From contig CAZVMN010000004.1 of NCBI GenBank assembly GCA_964629015.1, positions 1 through 64,000 of the forward strand: 64,000 nucleotides of DNA, read 5' to 3'. Of the stretch, positions 1 through 7,244 are shown in pieces. Source of the stretch: Oceanococcus sp964629015. GTDB taxonomy: Bacteria; Pseudomonadota; Gammaproteobacteria; Nevskiales; Oceanococcaceae. Made by a program: the position numbers and the translations under genes. Below the pieces are notes generated by a model, which searched no databases, was not told the origin of the DNA, and was given only the letters and a program-made list of their open reading frames with translations. Within the stretch, counting starts at the first letter, position 1. Each line of letters starts with the position of its first letter.

Positions 1-29
1 ATGTGTCCACCAAACCGGGGGAAGTCCCA
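1..29. mobile_element. possible insertion-sequence terminus
   Basis: The first 29 bases do not match the other attC copies, which are nearly identical to each other. The attC match resumes abruptly at about position 29. The foreign stretch contains GTCCACCAAACCGGGGGAAG, which resembles the ends of IS3-family elements as I remember them. I infer that an insertion sequence entered the attC and continues to the left of the window. No transposase is visible here. Confidence 0.4.
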
Positions 30-55
30 ACGTCACCTGCAACGTGTTGTTAGGT
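29..55 (-). repeat. attC site of cassette 1, truncated
   Basis: The R'' core (GTTAGGT on plus, 49-55) and the adjacent L box (CACCTGCAACG, 34-44) match the other attC copies exactly. The rest of the site is replaced by unrelated sequence at 1-28. On the minus strand it follows the stop codon of the first cassette gene by 10 bp. Confidence 0.75.
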
Positions 56-65
56 GCGGGGTCAA

Positions 66-1484
66 TCATTGCGATCCACCGGCGGCATGCGCCAGACGCT
101 GCATTAGCAACAGGCGAACTGCCCATCGGAGGCTATCTAAATACCGGTCGTGTCCATTGGCCTGAGAAATTTCGTCGATACCAAGCTGTGCCCAATCTCT
201 AATTGTGGCTCGTGAGAGGCGCGGAAATTCTGTAATTGCACCGTAATGAGCAATGGCGCTACGAAACGCGAACCAAACATTGACATCCTTCCATGTTTGG
301 TCGCTCGAGCCATGCCGCGCTTCCTGCAAAAGCCGGAATACCGTGTGTATTGACCCTTTACTCAGGCGCGGACTCCCATTCTCCATCATTACGGTGCCAT
401 CAAAATCCACCAATGGTTCATTTGGGTCAAACCCTTTCTGCTGCGCAAGCAGTTCGAGTACCTGCCAAAGCCGGATGTACTGGTATCTTGGATCACGCTC
501 ACGCCGAGCCTCTTTGTATAGCTCAACTAAAAATACCCCCATGGAATCCAGCGAAAGGCCTTCAACGTAGGCCTCCAAGGATTGAGCCGATTCGCCTGCG
601 AGCTGGCCAGTAAGCAAGTTTCCGACGTACGACTTTGGGATGGTAAATTTTGTCGACTGACCAGTATTCCGGTCGATCATGACCACATCGAAAATTGATC
701 CCGCAGCATCTCTAGAAAGCGAAAGTGCAAGCAACAACGCATTCGTTTTATCAACGCAGTATTCGCGGGCCATTTCGACCGAGGGCGAAATTATTGCTGG
801 AAAGTGAACAACGCAAACTGGCGCCGAGCGTCGAGACTGCGCTTCAAGTTGCCCGCCATATTCGAACACGATTCCAGTAGTAGTACTCTTGTCAAAGAAC
901 TGGTTTACAAATTCGTGCAGATCTCTCGCGCCAAGTCCATCGTTAGTTGGCACCAGCGCTAGCTGACCGAGTCGAATAGGGGTTCCGATGAGGACATCCC
1001 TAACAAATACAAACGTTGTGTAGAGTGTTCCCGGTTGTGAAGCGTCGTCCCTGACATCAACCGGCTCTAGAAATCGTTGCTCGATCTCCTTTTCCAACCG
1101 AATGACTTCTTCCTCAATCGATTCTAGCGATTTGAATTCCTTCGGGGTTGCGACAACCTCGAAAAACACCCGCGGATACGAACTGCCCGAAACCAAGTCA
1201 ACGTTGGGTTTTGGGTTTTCTTTATCTCCATCATGAAGCCTGACGAGCTTCACTTCATAGACACCGACCGCTAGGTGACGTGTGTCGATCGAAACCGTTA
1301 CAGCACTCTCGCCTACCTTTGCCGGCGTGGTACCAATACCTAGCTTCGACGATGGATTGAGAACGCCGCAGTCAAATACTTCAACTTGCAGTTGCGCATA
1401 GTCGGTGCATCGTTCATGACGCAGCATCAGGTCAACTTTATCCCCCTGGACAACGGATGAGGATGCGAGCTTGACGGTTGCCAT
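66..1484 (-). CDS. cassette protein with C-terminal HEPN-like motif
   Basis: A 472-residue protein of unknown family. I chose the ATG at 1484; an upstream GTG at 1493 lies inside the attC core and is less likely. The N-terminal third is beta-rich and soluble-looking with no signal peptide. A charged helix (SLESIEEEVIRLEKEIEQ) follows near residue 120. The C-terminal region is helical and contains FRSAIAHYG (R408, H413). This fits the Rx4-6H motif of HEPN ribonucleases, and the surrounding helices (RYQYIRLWQVLELLAQ, LRWAVRLLLMQRL) fit a HEPN bundle. HEPN proteins commonly act as toxins or abortive-infection RNases. Its place in a cassette array beside an ATPase and a reverse transcriptase fits a defence role. 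The assignment rests on one motif and the helical context. Confidence 0.75.
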   Translation of the reverse strand: MATVKLASSSVVQGDKVDLMLRHERCTDYAQLQVEVFDCGVLNPSSKLGIGTTPAKVGESAVTVSIDTRHLAVGVYEVKLVRLHDGDKENPKPNVDLVSGSSYPRVFFEVVATPKEFKSLESIEEEVIRLEKEIEQRFLEPVDVRDDASQPGTLYTTFVFVRDVLIGTPIRLGQLALVPTNDGLGARDLHEFVNQFFDKSTTTGIVFEYGGQLEAQSRRSAPVCVVHFPAIISPSVEMAREYCVDKTNALLLALSLSRDAAGSIFDVVMIDRNTGQSTKFTIPKSYVGNLLTGQLAGESAQSLEAYVEGLSLDSMGVFLVELYKEARRERDPRYQYIRLWQVLELLAQQKGFDPNEPLVDFDGTVMMENGSPRLSKGSIHTVFRLLQEARHGSSDQTWKDVNVWFAFRSAIAHYGAITEFPRLSRATIRDWAQLGIDEISQANGHDRYLDSLRWAVRLLLMQRLAHAAGGSQ

Positions 1485-1491
1485 ACTGAGC

Positions 1492-1590
1492 ACCTAACGC
1501 CCACGTTCAGGTGCGTTTGAGGCGATGGCCGCTTTTGCGGTAGCAAAAGTGGGCAGCGGGTCAAACGTCACCTGCAACGTGTTGTTCGGC
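1492..1590 (-). repeat. attC recombination site, 99 bp
   Basis: On the minus strand this runs from R'' (GCCGAAC, 1584-1590) to R' (GTTAGGT, 1492-1498). The L boxes (CAGGTG and CACCTG) are inverted, and a central palindrome contains CCGCTTTTGCGGTAGC. It belongs to the protease cassette, whose stop codon is 1 bp away. The 5' end pattern CGAACAACACG and the 3' end GGGCGTTAG fit the usual attC polarity. Confidence 0.9.
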
Positions 1591-1591
1591 G

Positions 1592-2596
1592 TCATTGGTA
1601 GTCCTCCACGGGGAGCTCCACGCCACACTCCAGTTCAGCAACCGCTCGCTTGATCTCATCGACTCCGATGCCTGAGAAAAATGGTTGTTGATTTTGTTCT
1701 GCATGTTCAGACAGTTCTTTGGTTACGACCCCAAGAACGTGTCCAGACGAGGAAATTATTGGGCCACCACTATTGCCAGGACGAGCTATCGCTGAAAATA
1801 GAAACAACTTATGTCCGTCGAATGTTTCAATCTGCGGGCACGTAACTTCCCCCCGATGCATAATTAATGCAGGTGATCTTGCCAGTGGGATTCTAGGGAA
1901 ACCCAGAGTAAACAATTCTTCCCCTGCATGAGGTTCCCTGAAAGCGGTATTGTCCGCTTCTAGGATGGAAGGCTCCACCTCAATAAGCCCAATGTCCACA
2001 GATTGATGTGGGACCGCCCTTACTACGTTAATCGTTTGCCCGAGATACTTCTGCTGAGGATGAATCTCCATATCTTCCAAGACGTGGGCGCACGTGAGCA
2101 GCCAATTTGGAGCGATAGCCAAGCCTGTTCCGGCATGTTCATCGCCATTTGGCGTTATGCCGGTAACGTGGCAGGTTGACTCACTAAACAGGTGGTATAT
2201 GAAGTCTGGCCCCAGCGCGGGTGCCAACCAGAAGGCACCCTTAGCCTCCAGATTGGTGCGCTCCTTCATCGAGTAATAATGTTCGCCTATCAGAATGTCC
2301 CTGCCCGGTCCTTGTGGGGTGAGGATATTTGAGTCCGCCAAAGTTCTGAGCAGTTCGCGAATTCTGTGAAGGTGCTTGTCGGCTTCCGGCAACTTTCCGG
2401 TCTTGGACAGGTAATCAATGAAATCTCTCCCAGACAGTGGCTTGATTGCCTTTGGGTCAGCCTCCTTACCAATCAGCTTGCACATGTTTCGGTATTCGAG
2501 CGGACCGAAAAAGTTGATCGCAGCGCAAGCAAGTGAGATCCGTTGGTCGAGCGTCAGCGGCGCCAAATCAGAATAGCGGGGTCGTTGTTCACTCAT
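1592..2596 (-). CDS. trypsin-like serine protease with N-terminal accessory domain
   Basis: A 334-residue cytoplasmic-looking protein without signal peptide. Residues about 135-320 form a chymotrypsin-fold protease with the full catalytic triad: H171 (LLTCAHVLED), D201 (SVDIGLIEV) and S276 (ARPGNSGGPI). Residues 1-120 are a separate helical domain (LTLDQRISLACAAINFF onward) that I do not recognise. It could be a winged-helix or effector-associated adaptor domain. Trypsin-like effectors fused to small adaptor domains are known from bacterial conflict systems, where they cleave host or partner proteins on activation. The gene forms a complete cassette between two attC sites, so it probably works alone or in trans with a neighbour. 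The ATG at 2596 is 12 bp inside the cassette boundary. Confidence 0.85.
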   Translation of the reverse strand: MSEQRPRYSDLAPLTLDQRISLACAAINFFGPLEYRNMCKLIGKEADPKAIKPLSGRDFIDYLSKTGKLPEADKHLHRIRELLRTLADSNILTPQGPGRDILIGEHYYSMKERTNLEAKGAFWLAPALGPDFIYHLFSESTCHVTGITPNGDEHAGTGLAIAPNWLLTCAHVLEDMEIHPQQKYLGQTINVVRAVPHQSVDIGLIEVEPSILEADNTAFREPHAGEELFTLGFPRIPLARSPALIMHRGEVTCPQIETFDGHKLFLFSAIARPGNSGGPIISSSGHVLGVVTKELSEHAEQNQQPFFSGIGVDEIKRAVAELECGVELPVEDYQ

Positions 2597-2608
2597 GTTG
2601 GGGATGAC

Positions 2609-2707
2609 GCCGAACGCCCACGTTCAGGTGCGTTTGAGGCGATGGCCGCTTTTGCGGCAGCAAAAGTGGGCAGCGGGTCAAACGTCACCTGCAACGTGTT
2701 GTTAGGT
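2609..2707 (-). repeat. attC recombination site, 99 bp
   Basis: Minus-strand R'' is ACCTAAC (2701-2707) and R' is GTTCGGC (2609-2615). The interior differs from the copy at 1492-1590 at only a few positions. It belongs to the ATPase cassette (stop at 2716). The R' heptamer GTTCGGC matches the R'' of the protease cassette that starts here. Confidence 0.92.
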
Positions 2708-2715
2708 GGCGCCAT

Positions 2716-4899
2716 TCAGTTTGGCAACGAATCGTTGAGCTGCTTCAACTCGCAATATAACGACTGAAGATGGTGGGCTGACATATCCAATATTGGCTCA
2801 AACATAAACGAATTAAGGTGAATATTTTCCGGCGTCATTAGCGATACCTTTCTCATAACCGCAAGGGTGGCTGCCTCATCCGGGTGCGCCGTCTCATACT
2901 TTCGAATCAGCTTGCCTGTCTGATTTGATGAAATCGAAGCGACATACTGATCATCATTTATTAGCGTAATGAGAGCTTTCTCAGCGCTGAGCCGAATTCC
3001 GATAGCAAGCACAACCTTCTCATGCAAGGAAACCAGGTCATCAGATTCTGCAGCGAGGACATCGCAAACTTCGAATATGACGTTCAAAGTCGAATCGGTG
3101 GAGTCCTGCATTAGCGCAATTGACTCTGTTGGAAGAATTCGGCCAAACAAATCCTTAACGTCAGAAAGTGTAATTTGTTCAGAACCAGTTTTGATATGAA
3201 GCAACGACGTGAGACTAAGAAAAACGTCATTCTGCCCCGTGTACTCAGCAAGATTGCGCACGAAGGGTATGGCTGCGACGACGTACACCCGGTCATCCAA
3301 ATTGTCTCGCCACTGCAAAAATGGGTTTTGCGATAGATCATCCGTCTGTAACGAAATCCTCCCTCGCTCCCTCGACGCCAAAAGCTTGTTATCCCCATAA
3401 ACGCCTAAACGACTTCTTGCCGTGCGATAGAAGTCAAAGTTATGGGTCATAATCACGAGGCGAAATTGTTGCTCCTGCCTCATATCGCTCAAGTACTCAA
3501 TGATTGCGTATTTATTCTTGTAATCAAAAGAGTCTGCGATATCGTCGATCAAGAAAAGCGTCTCAATGCCAGACGCTCTGCGCGCCTCGACTTCGAAAAT
3601 AATATTCAATATATAGAGCGCACGCCGCTCTCCATTGCTCAGGACTCGATCGAGTAATGCTTTGTCAACCTTTTTGTGATCACCATTATTGGCTTCATCA
3701 AAATAGAAAACTATTTGAGGAGAAGAAATGCTAAGAACGGCATCACTCTTGTTTTCAATTGCAACTTTAAACGGAACGGAAAATCGCGCGTTAAATATTT
3801 CAAGGACGCCTTCCCATCGCGTCGTCTCGGCTTCAGCTTTTGCGACAATTTCGCGCAACTTTTGCTGGCTTTGGTCATAACACTCAACCAAATCTATGTA
3901 TTCGGAACTTAATCTTTGCAGGTAGCCTACCCATAGCTTGTTCTTCAGGTAGGCGTAGTTCTTCAACTCCGGAAGCAAAGTTGGGTTTTGGACTATGTAC
4001 TCACGAAAAGTGCGGAGCTCTGCGTTCGAGAGTGCTTTGTCAACTTTTTCGAATGATTTCTGCAGCTCTTCGTTGTTTAAAATTGCCGTTTTCTCAGCTT
4101 CAATAGCCTGCTCAAGTTGTTTTTCGTCTGCGATTTCAACCCCGCCGCTACCATCATTCAGCCGAACTGTATGACCACCTTCGAACCAGCCGTTAGATTT
4201 CAGGTTTTTTGCAATTTGCTCAGCATTGGAATGATTAAACACTCCCTTCTTAAAGTACTTTGATCTATCTAATATTTTTTCATAAGTGGCTGAATAGTCA
4301 GAAATAAGTTCAGAAAAATCAGGCTTTGATATGAAGTCCTCAACTTTTGGGTTGACCAGAACTTTATAATCAAATGCGCCGAATTCTGCATTTTCTCCAG
4401 ACTTCACCTCCCTCTCGAGCCTAGCCAAGGCGACCATCAGTTGTGTTTCTGGGAGCTGATAATCATCACAAAAGGTTTTTTCTATGCCTTTCTTGACACC
4501 GGACGTCTTCCTAAGATTCTTCAGGAATGTTTCGAGTTTTTCTGCAATTTCGCTATAAATCGAGTCGTACTCACTTTTGAGAGCCTCACTCGCAAGTAAT
4601 GTTGAAATTCGTTCTGACTGATACTTTTCATTGATGGAATCTACGACGAATACGGATTCCGGGTGCACTGCGTTTCCAGCTTCATCTTCAAGTGCAAACG
4701 TGCTTGACCGTTCGGGGAAGACCTCATCCTTCGGATCAGTACTTTGACTGTAGTCCCGCGCGGACTTGGCCAAGGAGGTCTTCATGAGGCCGTTTGGAGC
4801 GTAAATGACAACTGGAGCGTTGTTGTTACTGAAATCGAACGTGTGCTCTAGGCTTGGTATCCCATAGCAGTGCCTTGCAGTTACCGTTACTTTTTCCAT
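2716..4899 (-). CDS. ABC-type AAA ATPase, RloC/PrrC-like architecture
   Basis: A 727-residue ATPase. The P-loop at residues 34-42 is atypical (APNGLMKTS, where GxGKS/T is usual). An ABC signature-like motif (LSNGERRAL), Walker B (TLFLIDDIADSFD) and a switch histidine (IMTHNFDF) complete an SMC/ABC-type head. Helical coiled-coil-prone segments fill roughly residues 100-350. The C-terminal region beyond the head is helical and carries R633-x3-E637 (GIRLSAEK) and H694 (NIHLNSF). This resembles the Arg-Glu-His arrangement of the anticodon-nuclease domains of PrrC and RloC, but I cannot confirm homology. Such proteins are phage-exclusion effectors. It is a complete single-gene cassette with an 83-bp leader between the attC and the ATG. 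Confidence 0.8.
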   Translation of the reverse strand: MEKVTVTARHCYGIPSLEHTFDFSNNNAPVVIYAPNGLMKTSLAKSARDYSQSTDPKDEVFPERSSTFALEDEAGNAVHPESVFVVDSINEKYQSERISTLLASEALKSEYDSIYSEIAEKLETFLKNLRKTSGVKKGIEKTFCDDYQLPETQLMVALARLEREVKSGENAEFGAFDYKVLVNPKVEDFISKPDFSELISDYSATYEKILDRSKYFKKGVFNHSNAEQIAKNLKSNGWFEGGHTVRLNDGSGGVEIADEKQLEQAIEAEKTAILNNEELQKSFEKVDKALSNAELRTFREYIVQNPTLLPELKNYAYLKNKLWVGYLQRLSSEYIDLVECYDQSQQKLREIVAKAEAETTRWEGVLEIFNARFSVPFKVAIENKSDAVLSISSPQIVFYFDEANNGDHKKVDKALLDRVLSNGERRALYILNIIFEVEARRASGIETLFLIDDIADSFDYKNKYAIIEYLSDMRQEQQFRLVIMTHNFDFYRTARSRLGVYGDNKLLASRERGRISLQTDDLSQNPFLQWRDNLDDRVYVVAAIPFVRNLAEYTGQNDVFLSLTSLLHIKTGSEQITLSDVKDLFGRILPTESIALMQDSTDSTLNVIFEVCDVLAAESDDLVSLHEKVVLAIGIRLSAEKALITLINDDQYVASISSNQTGKLIRKYETAHPDEAATLAVMRKVSLMTPENIHLNSFMFEPILDMSAHHLQSLYCELKQLNDSLPN

Positions 4900-4989
4900 A
4901 AAACTTCAAACGACATTTGACGGCTCGTAATTTTAACCGACCCTACGTCGCCCGCGGGCTGCACCCTCGCCTGACTCTGGGCACTAGCC

Positions 4990-5088
4990 ACCTAACGCCC
5001 ACGTTCAGGTGCATTTGAGGCGATGACCGTTTTTGCGGCAGCAAAAATGGGCAGCGGGTCAAATGTCACCTGCAACGTGTTGTTATGT
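4990..5088 (-). repeat. attC recombination site, 99 bp
   Basis: Minus-strand R'' is ACATAAC (5082-5088) and R' is GTTAGGT (4990-4996). The body has a few substitutions relative to the other copies (GCATTTGAGG, GATGACCGTT). It belongs to the reverse-transcriptase cassette, whose stop is at 5098. The R'' heptamer matches the R' at 6785-6791 where that cassette begins. Confidence 0.9.
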
Positions 5089-5097
5089 GCGGACGCT

Positions 5098-6600
5098 TCA
5101 ATAATTGTATTCATTGGCTTCCGGGTTCATTACCCCCTCGATTCCGCGCCCCTTGAGACCCTCTTCGAGAGCCTTCTGGATCAAGGTAAAGCTCGGAATT
5201 TCCAGCGGCCGAGCGCGCCCAATGCGTTGGTCCTTAAAGCGGGCAACGAGCTCGTTTCTTGGAACATTGAAGGGAAACTGATGCGACTGATCGTGCTTCC
5301 ACTTCTTGAGGAGTTTCGACCTCAATTGAACTGTTCTGAATATGGTCGCAACCAACCATCCGTCGAGAAACCGAAGTTGCTCTTCGTCATTCACCAACGG
5401 GTAGAAGCTCATGATTCCTTTGAAATGTATGCGCTTCGAACGGCCGCTGATGTAGTTCCGCAGTTGCTGACTAGTCAGGCCACCGTAGAGATAACGACGA
5501 ATCTGTAGCATCGCAGTTAGGAGCGCTGGGTCTTTGCCATTGGCAGGAATAACAAGTCCGCGGAGTTTCTTCCCTCTCAACGGCTGCAATAGGTTTCGAT
5601 AAAGAAGATACGAAATCTGCTGCTGAATCTTCTGCACCGAGGCCTTCTTAATGCTGACCGAATCAACCGAAATCGAATAGCCTAAGAAGTCGATGGAGCT
5701 CTTTGTGTTGGCAAGTTCGGCCGGCAAACCTGGACGCGTAAGAAGGCTTATTCCATCAGATTTCTTTGGGTTGATCTTTATGCCAGTCGCTGCCGAGAAG
5801 TCATTGATGATGGTGAAGGCATCGCAGATTCTCTGGTAGCTCTGGCTCCATATCACTGTGTCATCTGCGTACCTCGCAAACTTGAGGCCGGCCCTCTCAA
5901 ACTCCTGATCAAGCCTCCAGCAAACTAAGTTTGCCAAGAACAGGGAGACTGAGGTGCCTTGCGGAATCCCGACCTCTCGGGATTGCAAGAATGCGTCAAT
6001 AACAACCCGCTCTTCGTCGCTGATGTAGAAGCCGTTGCAGTCGAACTGCTTCCGGAGGTACTCATGGGAAATTGAACCGAAAAAATCGGAAAAATCGAAC
6101 TCAGCGATAAATGCTCTCGCATCGCGTGACACATCGAGCCAAATGTCCTGAATCGCAAAGTGTACGTTTCGGTCGTTCCGGTATGCGTATGAAAACGAAC
6201 TGAAGCGGTGCTTGTTCTTTTCAAGCAAGCGCTCGTAAAAAATTCTCGAAACAGCGGCATCTGGAATCTGGTACACGGCAACCTTGCGCACGCCGCCGCC
6301 ATGCTTAGGGATCTCTTTGATGTGTGGGTCCCGGGGTGTATAGGAGCCGTTCGAGAGCTTCTTGGTTATCGAGCGGGCAATACTCTTACGTCGAGACTTG
6401 ACGTAGAACGGATTGAACTTGAGGTCCTGCTCCCAATAGTCAGGGACTTCGACAACCTTCGGCGGCGCATTCTTTATGCGCTTCATGTTCCGACGGTGCT
6501 CAACGTGAAGAGCATTGTGATAAGCGTGATATCTCTGAATCAGCTTATCGGCCTCCTCGGTGATCACCCGCTCAAGGTGCTCTTCGAATCTTATTGGCAT
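5098..6600 (-). CDS. reverse transcriptase, candidate defence RT (DRT/UG type)
   Basis: A 500-residue protein with a complete RT core. It has motif A FDFSDFFGSI (D169), motif B GIPQGTSVSLFLANL (from residue 211), the catalytic box YADD (244-247), and a GINPKKS-like thumb entry (GIKINPKKSDG). An N-terminal extension of about 100 residues and a C-terminal helical extension of about 200 residues flank it. There is no maturase X domain or HNH endonuclease, so a group II intron protein is unlikely. The size and layout resemble the unknown-group RTs recruited as DRT phage-defence systems, or retron RTs. It is carried as an integron cassette with a structured 190-base leader directly upstream. I cannot assign the subgroup without a search. 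Confidence 0.9.
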   Translation of the reverse strand: MPIRFEEHLERVITEEADKLIQRYHAYHNALHVEHRRNMKRIKNAPPKVVEVPDYWEQDLKFNPFYVKSRRKSIARSITKKLSNGSYTPRDPHIKEIPKHGGGVRKVAVYQIPDAAVSRIFYERLLEKNKHRFSSFSYAYRNDRNVHFAIQDIWLDVSRDARAFIAEFDFSDFFGSISHEYLRKQFDCNGFYISDEERVVIDAFLQSREVGIPQGTSVSLFLANLVCWRLDQEFERAGLKFARYADDTVIWSQSYQRICDAFTIINDFSAATGIKINPKKSDGISLLTRPGLPAELANTKSSIDFLGYSISVDSVSIKKASVQKIQQQISYLLYRNLLQPLRGKKLRGLVIPANGKDPALLTAMLQIRRYLYGGLTSQQLRNYISGRSKRIHFKGIMSFYPLVNDEEQLRFLDGWLVATIFRTVQLRSKLLKKWKHDQSHQFPFNVPRNELVARFKDQRIGRARPLEIPSFTLIQKALEEGLKGRGIEGVMNPEANEYNY

Positions 6601-6632
6601 AAAGACAAAAGGCCCGATCTAGGACCGGGCCT
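6601..6632 (-). terminator. terminator-like hairpin just before the RT start codon
   Basis: Arms AGGCCCG (6610-6616) and CGGGCCT (6626-6632) form a 7-bp GC-rich stem with a 9-nt loop. On the minus strand the stem is followed by TTTTGTCTTT and then the ATG of the RT at 6600. It could end a separate leader RNA or attenuate RT transcription. Confidence 0.6.
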
Positions 6633-6788
6633 CCCACGGGCGCAACCGCGTAAAAGTAAGTTTCCAATTGGACGGAGCTTGCAGAGCCCATCCCCCGGGG
6701 CCTGTTCAGAGAACAGCCTAATGGGCGCCCGTTCACCTCCTAGAGGCGTCAGGATCATGCTACCAAACGTTTCGGGCTTAGTGCACAT
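6601..6788 (-). ncRNA. putative structured ncRNA upstream of the reverse transcriptase
   Basis: The RT cassette starts at 6785-6791, but the RT begins only at 6600, leaving about 185 bases rich in inverted repeats. A nested hairpin is formed by GCCCAT/ATGGGC (6686-6691 with 6721-6726) around CTGTTC/GAACAG (6702-6707 with 6711-6716, 3-nt loop). A second strong hairpin at 6610-6632 is followed by a T-rich run on the minus strand. Several defence RTs and retrons use such an adjacent RNA as template. The structure is seen directly; the function is inferred. The same interval also has an open frame of 65 codons (6591-6788), which may be chance. Confidence 0.5.
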
Positions 6789-6815
6789 AACGCCTATTAG
6801 CGTGAGTTAGGTCGC
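6785..6815 (-). repeat. cassette-array boundary: attI-like or truncated attC
   Basis: On the minus strand ACCTAAC (6809-6815) is followed by GGCGTTATGT, where GTTATGT (6785-6791) is the start core of the RT cassette. The 29-bp interval lacks the L boxes and the central palindrome of the other attC sites. It may therefore be an attI remnant or a collapsed attC. No integrase lies beyond it. Confidence 0.5.
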
Positions 6816-6838
6816 AACTCACACTTACGCAACTCACA
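6802..6838. repeat. short direct and inverted repeats at the array edge
   Basis: CGCAACTCACA occurs twice (6813-6823 and 6828-6838), 15 bp apart. GTGAGTT (6802-6808) is the inverse of the AACTCAC inside both copies. Such repeats could be integrase-binding remnants of an attI, but this is only suggestive. Confidence 0.4.
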
Positions 6839-7244
6839 AATAACCCGGCCTGATTCATTCAATCCTTCCCAAACTCGTCGCCTAAGTGGCAGTTTTGTCT
6901 CACCGATTTCCATTTCTCCTAACCAAACCGTAGCAAAATGCGGGACTAAGGCACCAACGCGCCAAGCCGGCGCTAAGAGTCCAGAAGCTCTGCCACTAAG
7001 ACAAATTCAACGATGCGAACTAGTTCAATCACCGCACGATGACCATCGTGTGTTCGGAAATTCCGCTATGTAGAGCCATGCGCCTTAGTTGCCGCACTAC
7101 CAGACTTCTGCTTTGGGTCGAATCTGATCATTCATCGTTGCCCAAGGAGAGAACCCCCAATGCTTCTGTTCCGGAAATTGATCATAGCCTGCGAAACGAC
7201 TGCTGATGGCCTCATCGTCTTGTGGATTCGCTTATGTAGCTGAA
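6839..7244. other. intergenic DNA without recognisable gene
   Basis: About 400 bases with no open frame that looks protein-like on either strand. I specifically looked here for an integron integrase, which should be divergent from the cassettes, and found no trace. It may be decayed sequence between the cassette array and the recombinase element. Confidence 0.5.

Larger units (their letters stand above)
1..6815 (-). mobile_element. integron gene-cassette array without integrase (CALIN-like)
   Basis: Four minus-strand genes are each followed by a closely similar attC site, at about 29-55 (cut), 1492-1590, 2609-2707 and 4990-5088. The core heptamer at each cassette's start pairs with the one at its own end: GTTAGGT/ACCTAAC for cassettes 1 and 3, GTTCGGC/GCCGAAC for cassette 2, and GTTATGT/ACATAAC for cassette 4. 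That is the expected mark of circular cassettes inserted by an integron integrase. No intI is found upstream of the first cassette, where it would be expected to lie divergently on the plus strand. The near identity of the attC sites suggests a single source integron. Confidence 0.88.

Noticed and set aside
1492..5088. Spaced near-identical 99-bp repeats as a CRISPR-like array
   Set aside because: The copies are 0.9-2.3 kb apart, each follows one gene, and they carry attC cores and L boxes. They are integron sites, not CRISPR repeats.
5023..5508. Plus-strand 161-codon open frame across the attC and the RT gene
   Set aside because: It reads through an attC site and then antisense to the RT C-terminus, so it is not a plausible gene.
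5098..6600. Group II intron maturase
   Set aside because: There is no maturase X domain, no HNH endonuclease and no intron domain V/VI-like sequence nearby, and the gene lies inside an integron cassette.
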